From a virus: a DNA stretch of 44,639 nucleotides. Below the pieces are notes generated by a model. That model made no database searches. It saw only the letters and a list, made by a program, of their open reading frames with translations, and had not been told where the DNA came from. Location of the stretch: positions 1-44,639 of the IMG/VR virus record IMGVR_UViG_3300025237_000008; one strand, given 5' to 3'. Shown here in pieces: positions 15,592-23,682 of this stretch (position 1 is its first letter; the number at the start of each line of letters is the position of its first letter). The translations under genes and the position numbers were made by a program.

Positions 15592-16960
15592 CGGTCATGT
15601 CATCCAATGTTAATTCAGATTTAGGCTCTAGCGTTTCATATTCGCTTTTGGGCTTTTCTTTATCTGCGCCCGCTGCTTCGCGTATTTCTTCCGTTGTCCA
15701 CGGTTCTTCCTCTTGCGCTTCATAAGCAAGTTTATTTTGCTCAATCATAGACTTGGCATTTGCTAGCTTTTCAGCTTTTGTAGGCTCTGAAATATCAGGC
15801 CATTTAATAGTAATTTCATCGTTAGGCTGTGGCAGTACACCCAAATCAACTAACCACTGTAAAAACTTAATGATAGTAGGACCGTATTCGTTATTTTGCT
15901 CACTGCGTAAGCGCTTACTAAATGCGCTTGAATTTTCAGTACTTGAACGCTCGCCCGTCATAAATCCTATTAATTCAGTTACCGGTATGCGTTGAGCTGC
16001 ACACGCTTCTTGCATTGCAATAGTGAACGCGCCTGTTGGGTCGGCTAAATTTGATTGAAGCGAGCTAACTGTTGAGCCAGCAAGCTTTAAGTAGTTATTT
16101 ACACCATTCTCAAAGTCGTCGATAGCTTGGTCTATATCCTCCCTTTTAGCGTGCATAGCTTGAGCTGCTTTAGTATCGTTAGCGCTCATTACGGTTCGTT
16201 GTTTAGCGTTTTTGCGATAACCCTCAGCAGATGCACCACGTATTTTGTTGCAGTCAAACAATGCGTTAAACGGAGCCTCTAAAACTGGCGTACCTTCGAT
16301 TTGCGCACCAACAGCATTAGTTACGACAAACACCCGACTGCGATGCAAATCACGTTGCTCTGTATTAGTTACCTGGTTATCTGAAAGTGCTGACGGGTCT
16401 AGCTCGTACCATTTAGGCTTATTCCAATCTTTATCAAAGTAGTCGCTAACGTATTCTGTCGCGCCTTCACATTGAGTTTGATAAAACGGATTGATTGCCA
16501 GTACATTGCGCGCGCTGGTTAATTCATCCATTAACTTTGCATCGGCACTTGTTTCGGTAAAGATAGGTACAATAGTTGAGTAGTTACCAAGTCTTGATTG
16601 CTTAAACGCCTCACGCATTACGCGCCAAAAGTCATATTTACGTGCAAACGCTTTAAACGCAACTTCAAATGCGCTGTCCTGCTCGGTATCTTCATCCGCA
16701 CCATCAATAACGGTAGGATGCTCAGAGAAACAACGCTCAGGCACAATATCAACAACAGCCTTAAAAAAGCCACCGCGATTGTATGCGTTGTACATCAAGT
16801 CAAAAGTTAAAGCGTCAGGGTAGCCGTATGATTTAGAATCATCGCGGTTTGTATCGCCAAAGTTAACTGGCGCTGAAAATAGTCGTGATAAGTTTCGAGT
16901 GCGACTTCTAGGCTGTGCCATATTTGCCGCAAATGTAGAATTTAATTTATTTTTAAGCAT
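15572..16960 (-). CDS. portal protein (DUF1073 type)
   Basis: 462 aa. The N-terminal YGYPDALTFDLMYNAYNRGGFFKAVVDIVPERCF block and later RIPVTELIGFMTGERSSTENSS are typical of DUF1073 portals. Twelve copies form the DNA channel at the head vertex. The C-terminal tail is acidic and Glu/Thr-rich. The ATG follows directly after the T6 of a hairpin (16961-16989). The gene lies on the strand opposite to the terminase and capsid genes and far from them. Confidence 0.85.
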   Translation of the reverse strand: MLKNKLNSTFAANMAQPRSRTRNLSRLFSAPVNFGDTNRDDSKSYGYPDALTFDLMYNAYNRGGFFKAVVDIVPERCFSEHPTVIDGADEDTEQDSAFEVAFKAFARKYDFWRVMREAFKQSRLGNYSTIVPIFTETSADAKLMDELTSARNVLAINPFYQTQCEGATEYVSDYFDKDWNKPKWYELDPSALSDNQVTNTEQRDLHRSRVFVVTNAVGAQIEGTPVLEAPFNALFDCNKIRGASAEGYRKNAKQRTVMSANDTKAAQAMHAKREDIDQAIDDFENGVNNYLKLAGSTVSSLQSNLADPTGAFTIAMQEACAAQRIPVTELIGFMTGERSSTENSSAFSKRLRSEQNNEYGPTIIKFLQWLVDLGVLPQPNDEITIKWPDISEPTKAEKLANAKSMIEQNKLAYEAQEEEPWTTEEIREAAGADKEKPKSEYETLEPKSELTLDDMTDENTPD

Positions 16961-16989
16961 AAAAAAGCCACACGTTAATAGTATGGCTT
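16961..16989 (-). terminator. intrinsic terminator overlapping the portal promoter start site
   Basis: On the minus strand AAGCCATAC (16989-16981), 7-nt loop, GTGTGGCTT (16973-16965), then T6 that abuts the portal ATG. It would stop read-through from the upstream early operon. The late -10 at 16991-16996 places the new start inside the 5' arm. Confidence 0.65.
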
Positions 16990-16990
16990 T

Positions 16991-16999
16991 ATTGTATCA
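16991..16999 (-). promoter_or_regulatory. late extended -10 promoter of portal operon
   Basis: TGATACAAT on the minus strand, directly before the terminator hairpin and 31 bases before the portal ATG. Predicted start about 16984. Confidence 0.6.
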
Positions 17000-17027
17000 T
17001 TGATTGTTAAGGTGGGCTATTTTGGCG

Positions 17028-17243
17028 TTAATCAATGATTGGCCTCATAGCCTGTGCGCCAGTGCCAAGATTAGCAACAAATACCCGATCGCCTTTTAAC
17101 TTTGAAAGCTCTTTGTGTAGCTCTGCGTTTTGCTCGATTAGTGATTTGTAGTTGCTTAACAAATCATCAGCTATAGGCAATGGTAGCTTTTGACCGTTAA
17201 CCAAATACGCTGTGACTTTATTTATTAAATCTTGCTCAATCAT
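17028..17243 (-). CDS. small coiled-coil protein
   Basis: 71 aa. Residues about 28-52 form a heptad-like helix (LLSNYKSLIEQNAELHKELSKLKG), which suggests a dimer. It is the last gene of the early minus-strand operon and overlaps the upstream stop by 4 bases. Not recognised. Confidence 0.55.
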   Translation of the reverse strand: MIEQDLINKVTAYLVNGQKLPLPIADDLLSNYKSLIEQNAELHKELSKLKGDRVFVANLGTGAQAMRPIID

Positions 17244-17578
17244 ACCGCTACCCCGCTGTACTCGTTAAAGTGCGCCTTACTCATAATTAAGTTTTGGCAT
17301 GTTGCAAATAAATGCTTTGTGCTATCTGTAAATTTAATAGGCTTAATTCTATGGTCGCCGCCTACCGTATATTTTATTGGCTCTTCAACATTCAATTCAC
17401 GCATTACTGATAACTGCCTTTCACGCCAACCTTGATTAATGCCGAAATAATACGGATGATGCTTTTTATCTTCATCGTTGCAAATCCAGTTATTCCACAT
17501 TGCTTTAAGCGTGCATTCTGGTAATGGGTTTTTCTTGTTTAAATTCATTAAACGTAAGTATTTTTGGTAGTTAGTCAT
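17240..17578 (-). CDS. hypothetical protein
   Basis: 112 aa, basic, with many aromatic residues (MWNNWICNDEDKKHHPYYFGINQGW). No family recognised. It is in the early operon with overlapping ATGA starts on both sides, so it is expressed with MazG. Confidence 0.6.
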   Translation of the reverse strand: MTNYQKYLRLMNLNKKNPLPECTLKAMWNNWICNDEDKKHHPYYFGINQGWRERQLSVMRELNVEEPIKYTVGGDHRIKPIKFTDSTKHLFATCQNLIMSKAHFNEYSGVAV

Positions 17579-17934
17579 CTTTCATCCCCCTCACCAACAA
17601 TAGTGCCGCGCTCACTTCTGCCGCTAAGCTTATCAATGTTTGACTGAGCAACATCTTCAAGGCTAAAACCAAGCTCAGAGCAGCACGCCTGCAACTGCCA
17701 CAGCACATCACCAAGCTCTTTTTTTAAATCGGCTCTAAGTGCTTTTGAGTTATTGCAAGAGCCGTTATTTACATCGTAAATAGCAGTAGCTAACGAGCAT
17801 TCGTTTTTACGCACGTACTTTGCCAGCTTCCCAGATACTTCGCCACCTTCTTCTGATAGCGCCAAAAATGGGTACTCGTTGTTTCTGTATTTTGCAAATT
17901 CCATAGCGTGTGATTGGTAATCGTTTAACTTCAT
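17575..17934 (-). CDS. MazG-like nucleotide pyrophosphohydrolase
   Basis: 119 aa. The metal-binding pattern EExxE (Glu28, Glu29, Glu32 in LSEEGGEVSGK) and ExxD (Glu73, Asp76 in KELGDVLWQL) are as in MazG/all-alpha NTP-PPases. Such phage enzymes hydrolyse dNTPs or (p)ppGpp-type nucleotides and may adjust pools or host stress signalling. It is a single-domain version and is located with replication genes. Confidence 0.8.
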   Translation of the reverse strand: MKLNDYQSHAMEFAKYRNNEYPFLALSEEGGEVSGKLAKYVRKNECSLATAIYDVNNGSCNNSKALRADLKKELGDVLWQLQACCSELGFSLEDVAQSNIDKLSGRSERGTIVGEGDER

Positions 17935-18092
17935 TCTATTACTCCATTCTCTTTTAGTTTTTCTAAGCGTCTAGTTATTTGACGCGTAGTGCAATGTAAA
18001 ACCTGTGCCATTTCTTTTCTATTGTGGCGTCGCAAGTACCCAAATATCAAAACCTCATCTTCATGCGCTGTAAATCTCTTGCGTCTAACCAT
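17931..18092 (-). CDS. small winged/HTH DNA-binding protein
   Basis: 53 aa. A basic N-terminus (MVRRKRFTAHEDEVLIFGYL) is followed by a clear helix-turn-helix (RKEMAQVLHCTTRQITRRLEKL), like Myb/SANT-type or MarR-like short HTH proteins. Starts in a TAATG overlap and ends in an ATGA overlap, so it is embedded in the operon. Possibly a regulator of early genes. Confidence 0.65.
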   Translation of the reverse strand: MVRRKRFTAHEDEVLIFGYLRRHNRKEMAQVLHCTTRQITRRLEKLKENGVIE

Positions 18093-18559
18093 TACCAACC
18101 TCCGTATTTATTTAATATTTTAAATATCATCAGGTCGTCAACCTCTGGGCATCGCTCAATATTAGGTATCGCTAACCAGCAATGATTTTGTATTTCTGCA
18201 ATATCATTATTTTTATATGCAAACTCGCGGTGCTTAACCCTAAGCTCTTCAACTAAATCACGCTGATAACAGAATGAATTACTCTCAGCAAGTCCGTAGC
18301 AAAAAGCCTGCTCACCTTGAGCGTCTAACCCAGTGCTAATTAAAACAACAGTCCAGTTGTGCTTAGACTCTTTTAATGTGTAGCTTAAGACGTCGGTAAG
18401 CTTTACCTGGTTAAATGATTTTAGATTAACAATCTCAAAAGGGTATCGACCCTCTGAGCGGTAATCGTAAAATACGCCAAGATTATCAAGCCCCTTACTT
18501 GAAAATATACGAGCCGTTTTAGCTGGGTTGTAAGATTTACCTTTTCGATTGTTAGCCAT
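18092..18559 (-). CDS. hypothetical protein, possible nuclease-like fold
   Basis: 155 aa from the ATG at 18559, which overlaps the upstream stop; an in-frame ATG also exists 15 bases earlier. It has an N-terminal basic region, then alternating strands and helices (NLGVFYDYRSEGRYPFEIVNLK, NWTVVLISTGLDAQGEQAFCYG). The mixture of conserved-looking acidic and Lys residues could fit a small nuclease, but I see no firm motif. Function unknown. Confidence 0.5.
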   Translation of the reverse strand: MANNRKGKSYNPAKTARIFSSKGLDNLGVFYDYRSEGRYPFEIVNLKSFNQVKLTDVLSYTLKESKHNWTVVLISTGLDAQGEQAFCYGLAESNSFCYQRDLVEELRVKHREFAYKNNDIAEIQNHCWLAIPNIERCPEVDDLMIFKILNKYGGW

Positions 18560-19028
18560 TTTCCAACTCATCAACAGAAATTAAAATTCCACCATTATCA
18601 CTTATAAAACAATCTTTAACATCAATAATCTGATTATGCATTGAATCATCACACCTATTAAGCTCGACCTTCAATCTTGGCGCTACAAACTCAGATAGAG
18701 CTAGGTAAAAATCATCATCACTATGAAATGATGTTTTAAGCATTCTCAACTTAGATTTAAGGCTCTCTTTTTCGCAGTCGGATTTTGATATAAAAATATC
18801 ACCGCAAAGCAAATCCCTGTAAAAGTAATCACACGAAGTCAAACCGGCTTTATTTCTAAATATTGGAACTCTAGAACCTTTTTCATTAACGATAAAATCA
18901 ACGAAAACTAAAGTGCCATAGCTTACCGAATAAAAACGTTGACCCTGATCCATATTATCTCGTATTAACGCCCAGGATTCACGCCCGCCAATCATAATTG
19001 CCTTGTTTATTATATTAGAATCAATCAT
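18552..19028 (-). CDS. hypothetical protein
   Basis: 158 aa from the ATG at 19028, in a TAATG overlap with the upstream gene. Mixed alpha/beta with four Cys spread over the second half. No family recognised. Early operon. Confidence 0.5.
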   Translation of the reverse strand: MIDSNIINKAIMIGGRESWALIRDNMDQGQRFYSVSYGTLVFVDFIVNEKGSRVPIFRNKAGLTSCDYFYRDLLCGDIFISKSDCEKESLKSKLRMLKTSFHSDDDFYLALSEFVAPRLKVELNRCDDSMHNQIIDVKDCFISDNGGILISVDELENG

Positions 19029-19249
19029 TACAGTTCCCCTTCCAACTCCACACAAAAAGCCCACTGCGCATTTAATTTATCTGGCATATCGTCAAACTTA
19101 CCATAGTCGCAAACTTTACCGCACGGACTAACTGCAATACCTTTAATATAATCATCTTGTACGCAGTGCTTAGTAAATATTTCATGGATAGTGCTTGTTG
19201 ATGGCAGCCCATGCTTGTTTAACGTTTTCTTAAATTTTGTATTATCCAT
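19028..19249 (-). CDS. hypothetical protein
   Basis: 73 aa from the ATG at 19249, overlapping the upstream stop. Three Cys, with VSPCGKVCDYGKF as a possible knuckle. Not recognised; part of the tightly packed early operon. Confidence 0.5.
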   Translation of the reverse strand: MDNTKFKKTLNKHGLPSTSTIHEIFTKHCVQDDYIKGIAVSPCGKVCDYGKFDDMPDKLNAQWAFCVELEGEL

Positions 19250-19526
19250 GCTGGTTACTCGCCTTGAATATTTCAACGTTTCGACACTGCTCAACGCGAA
19301 TTAAAATGCTGTTTATAACTGTTGGAATGAAATACGTTGTTGCATGAATTACATTGCCAGTAATTTCACATGTATTAGATTCAAAAGATGTAGCAACACC
19401 ATCCTCGAAAACAATTGAATCAAGGTAATTTGCGGCCGCGTCTTCGTTAAAGAAGCCTTTGATAGCCTCCTGAATTGCTGCGTAAGGAGATTCAGACTTG
19501 ATGATTGCTACATTTGATACGTTCAT
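19242..19526 (-). CDS. hypothetical protein, first gene of early sub-operon
   Basis: 94 aa from the ATG at 19526, chosen because an AAAGGGT ribosome site precedes it and a promoter lies at 19576-19604. The upstream frame extension would start before the promoter -10. Alpha/beta with a C-terminal helix. Not recognised. Confidence 0.6.
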   Translation of the reverse strand: MNVSNVAIIKSESPYAAIQEAIKGFFNEDAAANYLDSIVFEDGVATSFESNTCEITGNVIHATTYFIPTVINSILIRVEQCRNVEIFKASNQHG

Positions 19527-19575
19527 TTTATTACCCTTTTTAATTAATTGCGCATTATCGCGTTTCAGTAAGCAA

Positions 19576-19604
19576 ACTATAATCAATTAAATTAATATCG
19601 TCAA
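19576..19604 (-). promoter_or_regulatory. early sigma70 promoter for 19526 operon
   Basis: TTGACG (19599-19604), 17-bp spacer, TATAGT (19576-19581) on the minus strand, then a TTAATTAA-AAAGGGT leader. Confidence 0.65.
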
Positions 19605-19639
19605 TAATTAATTATAGTTTATTTGAATTAATTTAAGGT

Positions 19640-20977
19640 TTATTGTTTCAAGTAGTTTAGCAATTCATCTTGTGTCTTTGCTTTACCGTCTATCGCTGTC
19701 ATTACTTTTTCATCAATACAGCCCTCTGCAACAAGGTGGATAATACGCACAGGTTTGGTTTGACCTTGACGATGTAAGCGGCCGTTAAACTGCTGGTAGA
19801 GTTCTAATGACCAGTTAAGCCCGAACCATACAATCATTGAGCCCCCATGTTGCAAGTTAAGACCATGACCGGCGCTAGCAGGATGAGCTAATAACATTTT
19901 AATTTCACCTCTATTCCATTTGTCAACGGCTAAACCTTCTTTATCTAACACTACAGCTTTAGGGAAAGTCTTTTGTAAGCGTTCAAGGTCTGTTTTGTAG
20001 TTGTAAGCAACTAGTATATTTTCCCCGCTGTTATCTTCTACAATTTCTTTTAGCGCGTCCAGTTTGCAGTTGTGAAGCTCAACCCAGTTTTTATGCTCGT
20101 CTGTATATGCAGCACCATTGCTGAACTGTAAAAGCTTGTTAGCTAATGCGGCCGCATTGAACACTGCTAATTCTGTGTCGTTTATTTCGGCTATAAACTC
20201 TTTTTCTAATGTGTCATATTGTGCTTTAAGTTTAGTTGGTAACGTTACGGATTGAACCAAATCAATTCTGTCAGGTAATTGTAAATAATCCTCAGCTCGC
20301 ATAGTCATTACCAAATCGCTTATCAATGAATAAACAATGTTCTCAGACCCTTCGCGAGGCGTGTATTTATAACCCATGTAATCAGTTTCAAAGAAACGTG
20401 CTTTGTAAGCTGTCATGTTGCGACCCAATCGCGCACCGGTGTCGAGTAAGTATATTTGCGCGTACAAATCCATTAAGCCGTTAGGTGCTGGCGTACCTGT
20501 CAGTAACACGGTTCTATCAATATAAGGCGTAACTTTACGCAATGCTTTCCAGCGCTGAGAAGCTGAGCTTTTAAAACTGCTCGACTCATCAATGACAACC
20601 ATGTCGAACGGCCATTTTTTACCATAATGATCGACTAACCATTTAATGTTTTCACGGTTAATTATGTAAATATCAGAGCTTTTCATTAAACCTTGTAATC
20701 TATTTTTCTCGCTACCTGTACAAATGCTATAAGATAAGTGCTTTGTATGCTCCCACGCTTTAAGCTCTTTATGCCAGGTAGTATTAGCAACTCGTAAAGG
20801 AGCTATTATAAGCACTTTACTAACGTCCATAGAATCACTTAAATCACTAATTGCCGTGAGGCTGGTTAATGTCTTGCCTAGTCCCATATCAAGGAACAAA
20901 GCGCTCTTAGGCGTATTTTTGATAAACTCAACACCTCTATTCTGGTAAGCGTGTAACAAATCTCTAGTTAACTTCAT
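19640..20977 (-). CDS. SNF2-family DNA helicase/translocase
   Basis: 445 aa, a minimal SF2/SNF2 ATPase. Motif I is MGLGKT (31-36), motif II VIDESS near 130, motif III LLTGTPAPNG near 160, and motif VI QFNGRLHRQGQTKPV near 400 with an arginine finger. It has no extra DNA-binding domain. In many siphophages this gene follows VRR-NUC, B-like polymerase, DUF2815 and DUF2800 genes as here, so it probably remodels DNA in replication or recombination. It overlaps the VRR-NUC gene by 14 bases. Confidence 0.85.
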   Translation of the reverse strand: MKLTRDLLHAYQNRGVEFIKNTPKSALFLDMGLGKTLTSLTAISDLSDSMDVSKVLIIAPLRVANTTWHKELKAWEHTKHLSYSICTGSEKNRLQGLMKSSDIYIINRENIKWLVDHYGKKWPFDMVVIDESSSFKSSASQRWKALRKVTPYIDRTVLLTGTPAPNGLMDLYAQIYLLDTGARLGRNMTAYKARFFETDYMGYKYTPREGSENIVYSLISDLVMTMRAEDYLQLPDRIDLVQSVTLPTKLKAQYDTLEKEFIAEINDTELAVFNAAALANKLLQFSNGAAYTDEHKNWVELHNCKLDALKEIVEDNSGENILVAYNYKTDLERLQKTFPKAVVLDKEGLAVDKWNRGEIKMLLAHPASAGHGLNLQHGGSMIVWFGLNWSLELYQQFNGRLHRQGQTKPVRIIHLVAEGCIDEKVMTAIDGKAKTQDELLNYLKQ

Positions 20978-21239
20978 TAGTCAATATCCTTACTGTTTCA
21001 TCTACACTTGTAGCGATATGAACTTTAACGCCATAATCAGCAAATATTTTATGTACTTTAGACTGTAGCGCTGTCGGCTCTTTGCTCGGTTGCTTATACT
21101 CAATGTATAGCGTTTCACCGTCTTTAATAAAAGCCCTATCAGGAGCACCTCTAAAGTTAGGGCTTACAACTTTAAAACTATACCAACCTAATTTATTAGC
21201 AGCCTTTACGCTGTCTTTTTCTATCTTACTTTCTAACAT
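20964..21239 (-). CDS. VRR-NUC domain nuclease
   Basis: 91 aa. The PD-(D/E)xK core is visible: Gly31-Ala-Pro-Asp34 in FRGAPDRAFI, Glu47-Tyr-Lys49 in YIEYKQ and Gln59 in TALQSK. VRR-NUC proteins resolve branched DNA such as Holliday junctions. The length is standard for the phage stand-alone form. It lies between polymerase and SNF2 genes, with overlaps on both sides. Confidence 0.85.
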   Translation of the reverse strand: MLESKIEKDSVKAANKLGWYSFKVVSPNFRGAPDRAFIKDGETLYIEYKQPSKEPTALQSKVHKIFADYGVKVHIATSVDETVRILTNEVN

Positions 21240-23004
21240 AACTAACCCCTAAATCTGTTAACAAGCTGATGGCTTCGTCTATGTACCAACTGTAATTTAA
21301 ATCAACGGGTATTGTGTTGCTCAAATCCATCAGTGGCCTAGCCCCATCAGATTTAGGTACTTTGTTATTATTCTTTTTATAATGTATCGTGTCACCATCT
21401 TTAGAATAATAAAAACGCACAGCTTTACCTAGATACTCATTACGCCAAATTGCACCACCTTTAACTGTGCGAATTGATATGAACTTAGTAACGTCTTTGC
21501 AGGTAATGATTGTTTGCTCAACTGGTGTATTATTAGAAAGGTATTCTTTAACAGCAATAACACATATTTCATTAGTAGGATTTTTCATTAAGTTTGGTTC
21601 AGCGTAAGCACCTTTACCTTTACAACCACCATCAGACTTTAAAGCAACGTAAGAGTTAACATCGCGTGAAAAAGTAGCTTGGTAAGGTGTCCACTCGAAG
21701 TTGTAGCCGGTTTCTAACTCCCATTCATAAACTATTGTTTCAACTTCATTGCGTTGTGACTTGTCGAAAATCACGTTTATACCATCAGTATTAGCACTGA
21801 CAACGTTAAAACCTTTAAGCTCTAAGCGTTCAATCATCATTAACAGTGATAACTGCCCTGTGATAGTTGTTTGTATTAATAACTCTGGAGAATAAAGGTA
21901 ACTATACTTACTACCAAATTTGCCATAAGAACCGTTAAGCAAAATCTTATACGCTTTATCAACAATGCTGTTACCTTCATTCTTAGCTTTAACACGTTCG
22001 TCTTTAATCATCGTGTAAACGTCTAAGAATTTACGAGTTAAATGTTTAGGGAATAGCTTTTGTTCAATAATGATAACGGGATACATTGACGTTAAATCAA
22101 ACTCACCAAACATAAGATTATCTTTTGGCGTGATGATTTGCGCTTTTTCCTGTGAATGTAAACCGCCAATACCAAATTTATACTTAGCCCCGTAAAAGTC
22201 GATAGCTTTGTTAAGTGTTTTAGGTAGCACAACAGACCCGCTATCATTTACAGCAAACGTACAATCAACAACGTTTTTAAGCATTTCCTTGAAAGTATCA
22301 GTCTCGAACGTAACCCAATTTGGTAAACGGTATTTGAAAGGCTTTATTTCACCTTGACGCTTAACAACATCTACCCCATAACCTTGCAAGTAGTTTTTTA
22401 TTATCGCTTCTGCTATCTGTGCATCTGATTTAGAGCGCAAATCAATACCATACTTTTCAGTAAGAGTGATGCGAAGCTCAACTTGCTTAGTTAATGCTTT
22501 AAGCAAATCAATTGTAGTGTCTAAATCATTGATACAGTAAGAGCGCATTAGCGGCCGCAATTCAGGTGTTATTGATTCATCTGGATCAATTGGAAGGTCT
22601 TGCAGCTTTTTAGAGTGTAATCTACCACCGTATATTTTTAAACTAGCTGCACCTGGTGCAACCTGTATTAAATCGATGTGATCCCATTCTTTAGGAATAA
22701 ATAATTTATGCTCACGGCAAACAGTCCAAATAGCTTTACCGCTAAGTATTATTTTATCACTCAATTTCTTTAGGTTTTCATTAGACCAGCCTTTTAAAGC
22801 GGCCGTAATCATAGCTAAGTCGTAACCGTTACCATTAAAGCTAACAGTAAGGTTATTTTTCATTATTTTAGTAATTGATTGGCGGTCAAGTGGATGACCT
22901 TCATAGAGTTCAAACTCTCTAACTTTATTAGTACGAACGCACTTTAAGGATAAAAGCCAGTAGTCTTTATAACATTCGGTATCAAGTACCTTTGCATTAT
23001 TCAT
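21226..23004 (-). CDS. DNA polymerase, family B-like with 3'-5' exonuclease
   Basis: 592 aa. The exonuclease has LDTEC (Asp8, Glu10), NGNGYDL (Asn58, Asp62) and YCIND (Tyr156, Asp160). The polymerase has motif A FDLTSMYP (Asp303), motif B KILLNGSYGKFG (Lys353, Tyr360) and motif C SANTDGI (Asp407), where Asn405 stands in place of the first Asp of DTD. It is short for family B and matches the compact phage polymerases of the DUF2815/DUF2800 module. It synthesises phage DNA; primers should come from the primase at 25443-27668. Confidence 0.85.
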   Translation of the reverse strand: MNNAKVLDTECYKDYWLLSLKCVRTNKVREFELYEGHPLDRQSITKIMKNNLTVSFNGNGYDLAMITAALKGWSNENLKKLSDKIILSGKAIWTVCREHKLFIPKEWDHIDLIQVAPGAASLKIYGGRLHSKKLQDLPIDPDESITPELRPLMRSYCINDLDTTIDLLKALTKQVELRITLTEKYGIDLRSKSDAQIAEAIIKNYLQGYGVDVVKRQGEIKPFKYRLPNWVTFETDTFKEMLKNVVDCTFAVNDSGSVVLPKTLNKAIDFYGAKYKFGIGGLHSQEKAQIITPKDNLMFGEFDLTSMYPVIIIEQKLFPKHLTRKFLDVYTMIKDERVKAKNEGNSIVDKAYKILLNGSYGKFGSKYSYLYSPELLIQTTITGQLSLLMMIERLELKGFNVVSANTDGINVIFDKSQRNEVETIVYEWELETGYNFEWTPYQATFSRDVNSYVALKSDGGCKGKGAYAEPNLMKNPTNEICVIAVKEYLSNNTPVEQTIITCKDVTKFISIRTVKGGAIWRNEYLGKAVRFYYSKDGDTIHYKKNNNKVPKSDGARPLMDLSNTIPVDLNYSWYIDEAISLLTDLGVSYVRK

Positions 23005-23035
23005 ATTGTTACCTGTAGTGGAGTAGCCACATAAT

Positions 23036-23063
23036 AAAAAGCCTAGTGGTTAAACTAGGCTTT
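23036..23063. terminator. terminator between DUF2815 and polymerase genes
   Basis: AAAGCCTAGT (23038-23047), 6-nt loop, ACTAGGCTTT (23054-23063), a perfect 10-bp stem with a T5 tail on the minus strand. It probably attenuates polymerase expression. Confidence 0.7.
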
Positions 23064-23083
23064 GGGTCAAAGATTAATGGAGA

Positions 23084-23590
23084 TTAAAAGTCGTCTTCAA
23101 ACTCGTCAAATTCGTCGGTAACATCAACGTCACCAGCGCCAAATGCTTCACCATCAGCATAGAATTGAATGCCGAACAAGTTAGCATTGGCGCGTTTTCC
23201 GTAGTTATTATTTTGAATCCAAATATCAACAATGGCGTTAACGTAACAACCAGCGTAAGGCTTACCGTCTTCTTCAACAAGTGGAGATTTATCACGGTCG
23301 ATTAAAGTGGGGCGCTTGTTTGTTGACGCTTTGAAAGCCATGTGACCTTCATAACCGTCATATTCAAAGTCGTCACCATCTTTAAGACAATATTTATCTT
23401 TAGGAACTTTTACTTTAGCTTCTTTAATTGCTTCATCAATAGCGCTTTGCAGTTTTTCAATTTGATCGGCTTGCGTTTCTTTGTTCAATAAAAAAGTCGC
23501 TTCGAACTTACCATCGTTACCATCGAATGATGAACGCTTGAAAACAGAAGGAAAAGAAAGACGAACATTAGATAATTTGATTTTAGACAT
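23084..23590 (-). CDS. DUF2815 ssDNA-binding-like protein
   Basis: 168 aa with the DUF2815 pattern: LSNVRLSFPSVFKRSSFDG, KFEATFLLNKET, then a beta-rich core ending YADGEAFGAGDVDV and a very acidic tail (DEFDEFEDDF) like that of SSB proteins. The family is thought to be a phage single-strand DNA-binding protein. The gene is preceded by a promoter and an AAGGT ribosome site. Confidence 0.8.
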   Translation of the reverse strand: MSKIKLSNVRLSFPSVFKRSSFDGNDGKFEATFLLNKETQADQIEKLQSAIDEAIKEAKVKVPKDKYCLKDGDDFEYDGYEGHMAFKASTNKRPTLIDRDKSPLVEEDGKPYAGCYVNAIVDIWIQNNNYGKRANANLFGIQFYADGEAFGAGDVDVTDEFDEFEDDF

Positions 23591-23644
23591 TTGTTTTATA
23601 CCTTATAGTATTTAAAAGTTGTATTGTCTCAAAGGACAGTACGA

Positions 23645-23673
23645 ATAGTAGTTAATATATTCTTAACTGTAAA
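23645..23673 (-). promoter_or_regulatory. early promoter with operator-like palindrome
   Basis: TTTACA (23668-23673), 17-bp spacer, TACTAT (23645-23650) on the minus strand. The spacer is almost filled by AGTTAA-N7-TTAACT (23650-23668), a candidate repressor site. Confidence 0.55.
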
Positions 23674-23682
23674 GTGTTATTT

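Noticed and set aside
15572-16960. Anti-CBASS (Acb1-like) function for the DUF1073 protein
   Set aside because: Some databases attach that name to the family, but length, neighbours (MuF overlap) and motifs are those of a portal; I see no evidence for a phosphodiesterase site.
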